From Myxococcota bacterium (GTDB lineage Bacteria; Myxococcota_A; Polyangia; Polyangiales; Polyangiaceae), in assembly GCA_963169165.1 (NCBI GenBank), contig CAUJFL010000329.1, positions 1-32,445 of the forward strand: a stretch of 32,445 nucleotides of DNA. The letters run 5' to 3'. Positions 1 to 7,166 of the stretch are shown here, piece after piece; positions within the stretch are counted from its first letter, which is position 1; the number at the start of each line of letters is the position of its first letter. The position numbers and the translations under genes were made by a program. The notes beneath the pieces are model-generated. The model was given only the letters and a program-made list of their open reading frames with translations. It did no database searches and was not told where the DNA came from.

Positions 1-1
1 T

Positions 2-244
2 CGGCTCGCCCACGCCGTCCGCGACGTGCTGGCGCGAGATCCGTCGCTGGTCGTCGGTGACAACGAGCCGTACCGCGTGAGCGACGAGACGGACTACACC
101 GTGCCGGTGCACGGCGAGGCGCGCGGCCTGCTGCACACGGCGTTCGAGCTGCGACAGGACGGCCTCGCGACGCCTGACGCCGCGCGCGCGTGGGGCGATC
201 GGCTGCACGACGCGCTCGCGGCGATCGATCTCGACTCGCTGTAG
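2..244 (+). CDS. N-formylglutamate amidohydrolase family protein, C-terminal fragment
   Basis: The frame is open from base 2 and ends with TAG at 242-244, so only about 80 C-terminal residues are present; the start lies outside the window. The fragment contains VGDNEPY, followed by a DYT...HGEARG stretch and an E-LRQD segment. That order is characteristic of the C-terminal half of N-formylglutamate amidohydrolases (FGase family), zinc-type hydrolases that release formate from N-formyl-L-glutamate, the last step of one histidine-degradation route. Many members of the family are only annotated by domain, so the substrate is uncertain. Its stop codon touches the stop codon of the convergent small gene that follows (0 nt gap). 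Confidence 0.75.
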   Translation, partial: RLAHAVRDVLARDPSLVVGDNEPYRVSDETDYTVPVHGEARGLLHTAFELRQDGLATPDAARAWGDRLHDALAAIDLDSL

Positions 245-448
245 TCACCCGGAGAGCAGCCCGCGCGCGGCGGCGAGCACCCACGCGAGGTACACGAGCG
301 CGCCGCCGGTCAGCGCGAGCGTCGGCAAGCCCGACAAGCGCTCGCGACGCCGCCTGCGCGAGGCGTGCCCGGCCACGAACGCGTCGCGAGCGCTCGCCGA
401 CACCGCGCGCCTTCGCGCGTCGGTCGGGACGAACGGGCAGGGGGTCAC
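245..448 (-). CDS. Small single-pass membrane protein coupled to ECF sigma factor
   Basis: 67 residues, GTG start at 448. The GTG overlaps the TGA of the sigma factor gene as GTGA (445-448), so translation is probably coupled and the product is made together with the sigma factor. The first 38 residues are soluble and end in a run of five arginines (RRRRRER); residues about 43-63 form one hydrophobic segment (LALTGGALVYLAWVLAAARG). The positive-inside rule puts the N-terminus in the cytoplasm. There is no zinc anti-sigma motif (HxxxCxxC). A role as a minimal anti-sigma or sigma tether is an inference from position only; it could equally be an unrelated small membrane protein. Confidence 0.6.
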   Translation of the reverse strand: MTPCPFVPTDARRRAVSASARDAFVAGHASRRRRRERLSGLPTLALTGGALVYLAWVLAAARGLLSG

Positions 449-1002
449 GGCGTGGCCCTCCCGAGCGCGAGCTCGCCGAGCGCGTCTCCCAGCGCGGCGC
501 GCGCCCGCGAGACTCGCTTGCGGAGCGCCGCCGCGGAGACCCCGACGATTCGCGCCGCCTGCTCGCAGCTCATCCCGTCGACCGTGACCAGCAGCAGCGC
601 CTCGCGCTGTTCGTCTGGCAGCGCGCCGAGCTCGCGCTCGAGCCTGCGCGCCGCCTCGGTCGCGTCCGCGCGCTCCTCGAACCTAGGATCGCACACCTCG
701 GGGTGCGGCGCGCTGAACCACCGCGCGACGTCGAGCAGCGCCCATCGGCGATGGCTGCGGTACGCGTTGCGCGCGATGGTGAAGAGATAGGCGCCGACGT
801 CCGTGTCCTCGCGCAGGGTCGGCGCCGCCCGCGCGAACGACACGAACGCGTCCTGGAGCAGATCATCCGCGACGTCCGCGCGCCCGGTCATCCGTCTGAG
901 GAAGCCGTACAGCCGCGGCGCGTGGCGCGCGTGGACCTCGTCGAACACCGCCGGATCTCCCGCTCGCAGCCCAGCCACCCAGCGCTCGTCGTCTCGTCGC
1001 AT
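445..1002 (-). CDS. RNA polymerase ECF-type sigma-70 factor
   Basis: 185 residues, ATG at 1002. Region 2 spans about residues 20-85 (AVFDEVHARHAPRLYGFLRR, then DVADDLLQDAFVSFAR, the DLLQDAF core-binding signature) and region 4 about 130-178 (ALPDEQREALLL...GMSCEQAARIVGVSAAALRKRVSRAR, a helix-turn-helix for -35 recognition). There is no region 1 or 3, which defines the extracytoplasmic-function class. It would direct RNA polymerase to a dedicated promoter set. It heads a two-gene unit with the small membrane protein downstream (GTGA overlap). A possible self-recognised promoter lies immediately upstream (see 1009-1036). The exact ECF group cannot be fixed by eye. Confidence 0.93.
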   Translation of the reverse strand: MRRDDERWVAGLRAGDPAVFDEVHARHAPRLYGFLRRMTGRADVADDLLQDAFVSFARAAPTLREDTDVGAYLFTIARNAYRSHRRWALLDVARWFSAPHPEVCDPRFEERADATEAARRLERELGALPDEQREALLLVTVDGMSCEQAARIVGVSAAALRKRVSRARAALGDALGELALGRATP

Positions 1003-1008
1003 CGTCGG

Positions 1009-1036
1009 ACCGACACGCGCACCGTGGCGCGGTTCC
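1009..1036 (-). promoter_or_regulatory. Possible ECF-type promoter upstream of the sigma factor gene
   Basis: Reading the minus strand, GGAACC (1036-1031) is followed after 16 nt by GTCGGT (1014-1009). This resembles the GGAAC-N16/17-GTC layout of many ECF promoters, which often drive their own sigma gene. The -10-like element is only 6 nt from the ATG, so a transcript would be close to leaderless, which weakens the call. Confidence 0.28.
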
Positions 1037-1093
1037 GCGCGTCGCGCTCATTTCTCTTCGTCACACCTCGCCGCCCACCGCGTCGTATGGGGC

Positions 1094-1444
1094 ATGATCG
1101 AGCACTTCAAAGCTGGTGGGTGGGGGATGTTCCCCATCTTGATCGTGGGCCTCGTGATGCTCGGCGCGTCAGCGTCCGCGGCGGCGACCGGGCGACGGAC
1201 GACGCGACGGTTCGCGCTGCGGCTCTCGCCGGCGGTCGCGTGGATGACCGTGGTCGCCGTCGCGACGGACGTGATGGCGGTGATGTACCACCTCGCGAGG
1301 CAGCCCCGCGTCGACGCGACCGTGCTGTGTCAGGGCCTCGGCGAGTCGTCGAGCCCGGCCGTGCTCGGCGCTGGACTGCTGGCGCTGGCTCACCTGATGG
1401 CCGCGATCGGGAGCCGACGAGAAGAAGAGCGCGTCCCGGCCTGA
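1094..1444 (+). CDS. Small membrane protein, N-terminus TolQ/ExbB-like
   Basis: 116 residues from ATG at 1094. The first residues (MIEHFKAGGWGMFPILIVGL) resemble the N-terminus of MotA/TolQ/ExbB proton-channel proteins, where a GG-x-x-M-x-P-I stretch leads into the first membrane helix. Three hydrophobic segments are visible at about residues 12-32, 45-62 and 85-105, and the tail is charged (GSRREEERVPA). At 116 residues it is about half the size of a real TolQ/ExbB, and the long cytoplasmic loop and later helices of that family are missing. It may be a short homologue, a remnant or an unrelated protein. It diverges from the sigma factor gene and is followed 39 nt later by the phosphatase gene. 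Confidence 0.6.
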   Translation: MIEHFKAGGWGMFPILIVGLVMLGASASAAATGRRTTRRFALRLSPAVAWMTVVAVATDVMAVMYHLARQPRVDATVLCQGLGESSSPAVLGAGLLALAHLMAAIGSRREEERVPA

Positions 1445-1483
1445 CCGCTCCCGCCCCGCGCGTCGGCGTGGCATGAGCGAGGC

Positions 1484-1960
1484 GTGCCTACGCGCGTCTG
1501 CTTCGTATGCCTCGGGAACATCTGCCGCTCGCCGACCGCCGAGGCCGTCTTTCGCAAGCGCGCGGCCGACGCGGGCGTGGCGCGCGACTGGGTCGTAGAG
1601 AGCGCCGGCACCGGCGCGCATCACGAGGGAGAGCCGGCGGATCGTCGCAGCCGCGAGCACGGCGCGAGGCGGGGATACGCGCTGTCGGGCCGCGCTCGAC
1701 AGTTTCGTCGTGCCGACTTCGAGAGGTTCGAGCTGGTGCTCGCGATGGACGCGTCCAACGAGGCCGCGCTGCGGCGGCTCGCGCCCGACGACGAGGCGCG
1801 CACCAAGGTGAGGCTGTTTCGCTCGTTCGATCCCGCCGCGCCCCCACGCGCAGAGGTTCCCGATCCTTACTATGGCGGCGCGTCCGGTTTCGACGAGGTG
1901 CTCGATCTCTGCGAGCGCGCGGCCGACGGGCTGCTCGCCTCAGGGCCGCCCGACCAGTGA
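1484..1960 (+). CDS. Low-molecular-weight protein-tyrosine phosphatase
   Basis: 158 residues from GTG at 1484. The P-loop VCLGNICRS near the N-terminus gives the catalytic Cys9 and Arg15 of the C(x)5R signature, and VPDPYY at residues 125-130 supplies the general-acid Asp127. Length and motif spacing are typical of the LMW-PTP family, cytoplasmic enzymes that dephosphorylate phosphotyrosine (some relatives act on arsenate or arginine phosphate). The GTG start puts the protein directly at the usual family N-terminus, so no alternative is needed. Its last 21 nt overlap the 3' end of the convergent Ser/Thr kinase gene. Confidence 0.92.
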   Translation: MPTRVCFVCLGNICRSPTAEAVFRKRAADAGVARDWVVESAGTGAHHEGEPADRRSREHGARRGYALSGRARQFRRADFERFELVLAMDASNEAALRRLAPDDEARTKVRLFRSFDPAAPPRAEVPDPYYGGASGFDEVLDLCERAADGLLASGPPDQ

Positions 1961-3889
1961 CTGCCCCTCGACGATTCCGCCGTCGGCGCCGACCAGGACG
2001 AGCGAGCCGGGCGCGGCGAAGAGCGACACGACGGGCGCCTCGAGCGCTTCATCGAGCGGCTGCCTCGACCACGACCCGCCGCGGCCCGGTCGTCGCAGGT
2101 GAAGCTCGCCGCCGCCCGCCGCCCAGGTCCAGCCGCTCGGGTCCATCGCCGCCGCGGACAGGTCGGTGCGCGGCCCGGTGAACTCGGCCGTCGCGACGGC
2201 GCCGTCGACGTGCAGCGACACGCCGTCGGTGCCGACCAGCAGCGCCTCGCCTCGTCGTGTGTTCGCTCCCGCCGCGAGCACCGCGCGCACGGGCGGCAGC
2301 GGCACCGGCGTGACGGCGCGCGCGCCGAGCTCGTACGAGACGACGACGCTCGTGCGATCCCTGCGGCGCCCGGCGAGCAGGAACCGCCCCACCGCCGCGA
2401 CCACCAGCGTGACCGTCTCGATCCCGGGGAGCGGGAGCGGAGAGAGCCAGTCGCCGTCGCGGTGGGCGTAGATCGTCGGTGAGCGCGCGAGCCCCCACCC
2501 GACGAACACGAGGCCGCCGTCGAGCGTGCCCGCCGCGTGCTCGAACTTGACGAGCGGATCCGGGTGTCGAAACGCCTCTCGCACGCCGCTCGGTGAGCAG
2601 GTCGACACCGCCGCCGAGTCGCCGCCGACGAGCCACGTGGCGGCCGCCGTGCGCAGCGCGAACCGCGCGCCGTCGCGCGACATGCCGGGCACGCTCGCCT
2701 CGGCCCACCGGGTGCCGGACCAGTACATCACGCCGCGGCTCGTCGCCGCCATCGCGCGGCCGTCGCCGTCCCACGCGACGCTCCTCACCGCGCACTGCGG
2801 GACAGCACGCGCGCGCCTCACCCACGTCCAGCCGCGCTGCTCGGTGTCTGCCTCGCCGTCGGTGTCGGGGAGCGACACGAGCACCCTGCGGGAGACGCGC
2901 TCGAGCGCCGCCGCGAGCTGAGGGAGCAGCATCGCCGCGAGATCGCCCGCGACCCTCGGGCGCACCGACTGCCTCGACGACGTCGCCTGCGCGAGGATCG
3001 CGTCGATCGCCCGCGCGGCCGGCTCGCGCGCGCGGAGCTCGGACGTCAGCCGCGCGGCGTCGAGCAGCGAGCGGCGCTCGGGGCGCGACGCGATGATCAT
3101 CGCCTCGAACTGGTCCGATGGCTGAAAGTAGTGCTCGCCGGTCAGCACGAAGTAGACGACCGCGGCGAGCGCGAACACGTCGCTCGACGGTCCGACGGCG
3201 GCCGGCTCGGGGCTCGACTGCTCGGGCGCGGCGTAGCCGGGCGTGCCGATGAAGGCGCCGTGAAACGTGCGGTTCATCCCGACCGGCCGCGCGAGGCCGA
3301 AATCGACGATCTTGAACATCTCGTCGAGGCCGCGGCCGCAGACGAGCACGTTGCTGGGGGTGATGTCGCGGTGCACGACCCCGACCTCGTGGATCGCGTC
3401 GAGCCCCGCGGCCACGCACGAGATCGCGCGCGCCGCGCGGTTCACGTCGAACGCCGAGCCCACCTGCCGGACGTTGGTCGCGACGCGGTCGGCGAGCGTC
3501 GTGCCGTCGGGGCCGCCGTGCACCAGCTCGAGCGCCATCCACGGCAGGCGCGACGCGCTCGGCGCGGAGAGCTCGCCCGCGTCGATGAGCCGGACGACGT
3601 ACGGCGTCGAGGGCACCCTGTCGGCGAGGCGACGCAGCGCGACGATCTCCTTCTCGACGCTGAGCCACGCGCGCTCCCCGCTCGACTCGACGGCCGAGGG
3701 GCGCACCACCTTCAGCACGACCGGCGCGTCACCGCTCGGAGAGGACCGCAGCGCGAGCAGCGTGACCGCCATCGCGCCGGCGCCGAGCACGCGCGTCGGC
3801 GTGTAGGTCACGTCCGCCTCGGCGGACGCGAGCTGCGCGCCGATCAGGGCATCGAGCCCTTCGTGGTCGTCCTCGGGCGTCTGGCCCAT
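1940..3889 (-). CDS. Serine/threonine protein kinase with beta-rich C-terminal domain
   Basis: 649 residues from ATG at 3889 (a TTG 21 nt upstream is possible but less likely). The kinase domain covers about residues 30-325: glycine loop G36-A-G38, ATP lysine K60 (VVLKVV), HRD at 173-175, DFG at 196-198 and APE at 221-223. The catalytic loop reads HRDITPSN, so Thr replaces the usual Lys; this HRD-x-(T/S)-P variant is common in bacterial Hanks-type kinases of myxobacteria, so activity is still expected. Residues 340-649 have no membrane helix and consist of repeating short beta-like segments with W-x-x and GG turns, which I read as a possible beta-propeller sensor or scaffold. It lies downstream of the MBL-fold gene and converges on the phosphatase. 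Confidence 0.93.
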   Translation of the reverse strand: MGQTPEDDHEGLDALIGAQLASAEADVTYTPTRVLGAGAMAVTLLALRSSPSGDAPVVLKVVRPSAVESSGERAWLSVEKEIVALRRLADRVPSTPYVVRLIDAGELSAPSASRLPWMALELVHGGPDGTTLADRVATNVRQVGSAFDVNRAARAISCVAAGLDAIHEVGVVHRDITPSNVLVCGRGLDEMFKIVDFGLARPVGMNRTFHGAFIGTPGYAAPEQSSPEPAAVGPSSDVFALAAVVYFVLTGEHYFQPSDQFEAMIIASRPERRSLLDAARLTSELRAREPAARAIDAILAQATSSRQSVRPRVAGDLAAMLLPQLAAALERVSRRVLVSLPDTDGEADTEQRGWTWVRRARAVPQCAVRSVAWDGDGRAMAATSRGVMYWSGTRWAEASVPGMSRDGARFALRTAAATWLVGGDSAAVSTCSPSGVREAFRHPDPLVKFEHAAGTLDGGLVFVGWGLARSPTIYAHRDGDWLSPLPLPGIETVTLVVAAVGRFLLAGRRRDRTSVVVSYELGARAVTPVPLPPVRAVLAAGANTRRGEALLVGTDGVSLHVDGAVATAEFTGPRTDLSAAAMDPSGWTWAAGGGELHLRRPGRGGSWSRQPLDEALEAPVVSLFAAPGSLVLVGADGGIVEGQSLVGRP

Positions 3890-3943
3890 GCGCCGCGCAC
3901 GATACGGCAAACGCGCCGCATCGGACGAGATCTCGGCGGAATC

Positions 3944-4843
3944 TCAGGCTCCGCGTGAGGCCGCGTGCGCGAGCCCCTGCGCGTTGAGCCCGAGATCGAG
4001 CGACAGCAGGCGCAGATCGTCCGCGTCGAGCGGCATGCCGCGCTCCTCGGCCACGCGCTCCATCTCGCCCACGAGCTCCGCCTCGAGCTCGGCCGCGTGG
4101 CCCCCCGCCTCGACGAGCCGCGCGGAGAGGTAGAGCCACGCGCGCACCTGGTCGGCGAGCTCACGCACCTCGCGGTGCACCCCGAAGTGCGTCAACGCGA
4201 CCGTCGAGGTCCCGAGCCCCACGATGCGGGCGATGGACGCGAGGGCCGCGTCCGCGTCGAAGTCGGTCGGGCTCGTCGACGGGAACGCGAGCAGCCCGCG
4301 CCGCTGCAGCCGCGGGTACACGAGGCCGAACGCGTCGCCGGTGAACACGGTGTCGGCCGCGGGATCGTGCACGACGAAGTGGTGGTTCGCGTGGCCGCGC
4401 GTGTGCAAGAAGGTGAGCTCGGCGGCGCCGAAGGGGACGCGCGCGCCGTCGTCGAGCGAGCGCACGCGCGCGGCGTCGATCGGCTGGATTTCGCCGTAGA
4501 GCTCGCGAAATCGCGCCTCTCCATAGACCGCGGTCGCCCCCGCGATGATCCGAGCTGGGTCGATCAGGTGCCGCGCCGCGCGCGGGTGCGCGAGCAGGGT
4601 CGCGTTCGGGCACGCGCGCATCAGGCTCGCCGCGCCGCCGGCGTGATCGAGGTGTACGTGGGTCACGATGATCCACCTCACGTCCTCGGGCGCCTTGCCC
4701 GCGCGTGCGAGCGCGTCGAGCAGCCGCGGCGTCGCGCGCGAGGTGTTGGCCTCGATGAACGCGCACTCGTCGCCCTCGATCCGCAGGTAGGCGCACGCGA
4801 TCTCGGGCCCGACGTAGTCACAGTCGATCGTCACGAGCGTCAT
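3944..4843 (-). CDS. Metallo-beta-lactamase-fold hydrolase
   Basis: 299 residues, ATG at 4843. The metal-binding signature THVHLDHAGG is at residues 61-70 (His62, His64, Asp66, His67), with further ligands His151 (TRGHANHH), Asp170 (TGDAFG) and His219 (LTHFGVH), so the binuclear site looks complete. The family hydrolyses thioesters, lactones, phosphodiesters and other substrates; nothing here fixes which. About 75 C-terminal residues after the last ligand are helical and charged and could serve as a substrate lid. No signal peptide, so it should be cytoplasmic. It follows the AgmX-type gene after a strong inverted repeat and precedes the kinase by 54 nt. Confidence 0.9.
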   Translation of the reverse strand: MTLVTIDCDYVGPEIACAYLRIEGDECAFIEANTSRATPRLLDALARAGKAPEDVRWIIVTHVHLDHAGGAASLMRACPNATLLAHPRAARHLIDPARIIAGATAVYGEARFRELYGEIQPIDAARVRSLDDGARVPFGAAELTFLHTRGHANHHFVVHDPAADTVFTGDAFGLVYPRLQRRGLLAFPSTSPTDFDADAALASIARIVGLGTSTVALTHFGVHREVRELADQVRAWLYLSARLVEAGGHAAELEAELVGEMERVAEERGMPLDADDLRLLSLDLGLNAQGLAHAASRGA

Positions 4844-4888
4844 CGGGAGGGTGGTCTAGCGCGCCCGGCCTCGCGCGAGAACGCGAGA

Positions 4889-4917
4889 ACCCCCGCGCCT
4901 CGTCGAGGCGCGGGGGT
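4889..4917 (-). terminator. Strong perfect hairpin between AgmX-type and MBL genes
   Basis: Two 13-nt arms (4890-4902 and 4904-4916) are exact inverse complements around T4903, and A4889/T4917 extend the stem. It sits 21 nt after the stop of the minus-strand AgmX-type gene and 46 nt before the next start. No U-run follows, so it may act as a Rho-assisted or stabilising hairpin rather than a classical intrinsic terminator. Confidence 0.6.
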
Positions 4918-4937
4918 CCGCGTGGCCGCGAGGCCGC

Positions 4938-6431
4938 TCAGCCGCCGGGCGTGAAGGTGATCGGGTAGACCACCGTGACGATGCCGTTCTCCGGCTCGGG
5001 GAACGACAGCCCCGAGAACGAGCTCACCACGCAGCTCACGACCTTCGAGTCGGGCAGATCGGAGCCCGAGTTGCCGACGCTCGCGACGTGGCCCTGCCGG
5101 TCGATGGCGAAGCGCACCGCGACGCGCCCAGACAGCGCCGGGTTGGTGCGCAGGCCCTGCTCGTAGCACATGCGGAAGCGGCCGAAGTTCTGCCGCACGA
5201 TGCGCTGGATGACGTCCGACGGCAGCCGACCGCTCACCGTGGTCACGCCGGCGCGCACCGACGGAGGCGCCTTCACTACGTGGTCCCCCATGGTCTTGCC
5301 GCGCGACACACCGAAGCCGTCGAGATCGCCGCCGGCGCTGCGACCGCGCCCGAAGCCGATGGCGCCGAGCCCGATCGACTCGTGCGTGCCGTCGCCGCCC
5401 TCGCCGATCCCGTGCAAGCCGAGGCCGCTGCCGAAGCTGTCATCGAGCGTCGCGCCCCAGAAGTTGCCGCGGGTCGAGACCGCGTCGCGCCCCTCGGTGA
5501 TCGGCCCGCCCCACGGCGCGGTCGGCGCGTTGGGGTCGCCGCCGACGCCGGCGTTGAGCAGCCCGATGATCCCGAACGTCGCGGCCTCGGTGCGGGCGCG
5601 CTCGCGGGCGAGCGTCGGGTTGGGGTTCTCCTTGTCGCCCTTGATCGCCATGCGGCCGTTCGTCTTTGGCGCGGTGTCCTTCCCCGCGGCGCCCGAGGGA
5701 GACTTCGCGGCGGCGCCCTCGGAGCCGCCGTCGGCGCCGGTGTTCGCGTCGTCCTGCTTCTTCTGCGCCTCGTCCTCGCGCTCGGCGGAGGCCCGCAGCA
5801 GCTGCTGCATCATCACGACCTGCTCGCGCTTGGCGTCGTCGTCGTCGGCCGACGCCAGGCGCGGCTTGAAGAACGCGAAGCCGGAGAGCATCCCCGCGTG
5901 CGCCGCGAACGACAGGGCGACCATCGCCAGCACCGACTTGCCGACGACGAGCGCGCGCGGCGTGCGGCGCGCGGCGACCCCCGCCGTGACCTTGAACACC
6001 AGGTCCCCGAGCTCGGTGGTCACGCTGCTCCCTGCGGTCATCGGCACGAGGTGCGCGCCGCGCAACCCCGGATACGCCTTGGCGACGCCGCGCGCGACCA
6101 GCTCCGCGACCGGCGTCTCGAGCCCGTCCCGCGTGCTCAGCTTGCCCCCCGCGCCGGGCAGCGCGACCGCGTAGGTCACGCCGCCCTCGCTGAGGACGAG
6201 CGGCGCCCGCGTCGCCCCGAGGCGCTCGGCGGGGATCAGGAAGTCGGTGCGCAGGTTGCGGTGCTGCTCCTCGCCGACGAACAGCTCGCCGCCCGCCGCG
6301 AGTTCCGCGACGTGGAGCACCGAGCCGCCCCACGAGATCGACACGGAGGTCGACTCCTTCGTGGTGTCCTCGGTGAGGGACGAGAGCTCGTGATCGATCG
6401 AAGCGGCGGACGTGGTGACGTGCGTGGACAT
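4938..6431 (-). CDS. AgmX/PglI C-terminal domain protein (TonB-like envelope protein)
   Basis: 497 residues from ATG at 6431, with a GAGG about 8 nt upstream; an earlier in-frame start would add an Arg-rich stretch unlike the family. Residues 28-155 form a globular cytoplasmic region (SISWGGSVLHVAEL, DFLIPAERLG, GGVTYAVALPG). One membrane helix is at about 165-188, followed by an Asp/Lys-rich and Gly-rich linker. The C-terminal ~100 residues (SDVIQRIVRQNFGRFRMCYE...LSGRVAVRFAIDRQGHV...VVSCVVSSF) match the AgmX/PglI C-terminal domain, a TonB-C-like fold with two conserved cysteines, found in myxobacterial gliding and envelope proteins. It probably spans the inner membrane with the C-domain in the periplasm. 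Its exact role (motility or energy transduction) is not known. Confidence 0.88.
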   Translation of the reverse strand: MSTHVTTSAASIDHELSSLTEDTTKESTSVSISWGGSVLHVAELAAGGELFVGEEQHRNLRTDFLIPAERLGATRAPLVLSEGGVTYAVALPGAGGKLSTRDGLETPVAELVARGVAKAYPGLRGAHLVPMTAGSSVTTELGDLVFKVTAGVAARRTPRALVVGKSVLAMVALSFAAHAGMLSGFAFFKPRLASADDDDAKREQVVMMQQLLRASAEREDEAQKKQDDANTGADGGSEGAAAKSPSGAAGKDTAPKTNGRMAIKGDKENPNPTLARERARTEAATFGIIGLLNAGVGGDPNAPTAPWGGPITEGRDAVSTRGNFWGATLDDSFGSGLGLHGIGEGGDGTHESIGLGAIGFGRGRSAGGDLDGFGVSRGKTMGDHVVKAPPSVRAGVTTVSGRLPSDVIQRIVRQNFGRFRMCYEQGLRTNPALSGRVAVRFAIDRQGHVASVGNSGSDLPDSKVVSCVVSSFSGLSFPEPENGIVTVVYPITFTPGG

Positions 6432-6589
6432 GGGCGAACCTCGGGTGGTGCGAGACGAGACGCTCGTCGCGCGGATGACCCCCAATCGACCGGCTCGGCG
6501 CGCGACAGTGCGCGCCGACTCGGCTGCGGGCCCTCGGGGGATTGGCGCCGCTCGCAGAGACCGACAGCCGCCTCGAGCGCGCGTTCCAG

Positions 6590-6617
6590 AAAAAAGACGC
6601 ACGATTCATCTTCGTCT
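6590..6617 (-). terminator. Weak intrinsic-terminator-like element
   Basis: On the minus strand a 5-bp stem (AGACG/CGTCT, loop about 13 nt) is followed by a run of six T (5 of them after the stem), about 90 nt after the stop of the QQPY lipoprotein gene. It is the only T-run of this kind in the 278-nt gap 6432-6709, which otherwise holds nothing I can name apart from presumed promoter sequence for the AgmX-type gene. The long loop makes the call weak. Confidence 0.3.
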
Positions 6618-6709
6618 CAGCCAATAAAAGTGTGACGAGGGCGGATCTCGTCGCCGACCCTCGGCGCGCGCCGTCGGTCGACGCGTCGGGGCTCTCGGCC
6701 GCCTGCTCG

Positions 6710-7108
6710 CTACTGCGTCGCGCCGGGCATGGTCATCGCGGGGCCGCAGACGGCGACGGGAGTCCCGGCGCCCATGCACGACGAGCCCGCGATGCAGTCG
6801 GCGTTGGACCCGCACGGGAACGAGCAGCGTCCGGCGGCCATGTTGCAGCGCGCGAAGCCGCAGGTGCCCTCGGGCTGCTGGCACGGCGGCGCCATGGGGC
6901 TCGGTTGCACGGTCGCCGGCGCGGGCGGCTGCTGCTGGTAAGGCTGCTGCTGGTACGGCTGCTGCTGGTAAGGCTGCTGCTGCCCGTAAGGCTGCTGCTG
7001 TCCGTAAGGTTGCTGCGGCTGCTGCGCGGGCTGGTCTCGCTTGCACGCCACGAGCGAGAACAAGGTCGCCGTCGCCGCCCACGTCAGGATCTTCGCGTAG
7101 CTGTTCAT
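6710..7108 (-). CDS. Lipoprotein with QQPY repeats and Cys-rich C-terminus
   Basis: 132 residues, ATG at 7108. The signal peptide ends in the lipobox SLVAC, giving lipidated Cys22. Residues 32-62 are a run of QQPYGQ and QQPYQ repeats, a flexible linker. The C-terminal 60 residues contain eight cysteines (TCGFARC, GRCSFPCG, ADCIAGSSC, AVCGP), likely four disulfides, resembling the small Cys-rich modules of myxobacterial surface proteins. It is therefore probably an outer-membrane or periplasmic lipoprotein with a disulfide head on a stalk. I do not recognise a specific function. It follows the double-thioredoxin-fold gene by 58 nt on the same strand. Confidence 0.75.
   Translation of the reverse strand: MNSYAKILTWAATATLFSLVACKRDQPAQQPQQPYGQQQPYGQQQPYQQQPYQQQPYQQQPPAPATVQPSPMAPPCQQPEGTCGFARCNMAAGRCSFPCGSNADCIAGSSCMGAGTPVAVCGPAMTMPGATQ
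6926..7015 (-). repeat. Tandem repeat encoding QQPY units
   Basis: Five to six copies of a 15-18 nt unit (built from CTGCTGCTG plus GTA(A/C)GG on the plus strand) encode the QQPYGQ/QQPYQ linker of the lipoprotein. Near-identical CAG/CTG-type units are prone to length change by slippage. Confidence 0.75.
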
Positions 7109-7166
7109 TCGACGCGAGAGGATACCGATCGCTCACCCGCCGCGCGAGCGGGTTCTGCCGCGCGGG

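Noticed and set aside
190-1476. 428-codon plus-strand open frame over the sigma factor
   Set aside because: Antisense to a clear ECF sigma gene and Arg-rich throughout; a GC-bias artefact.
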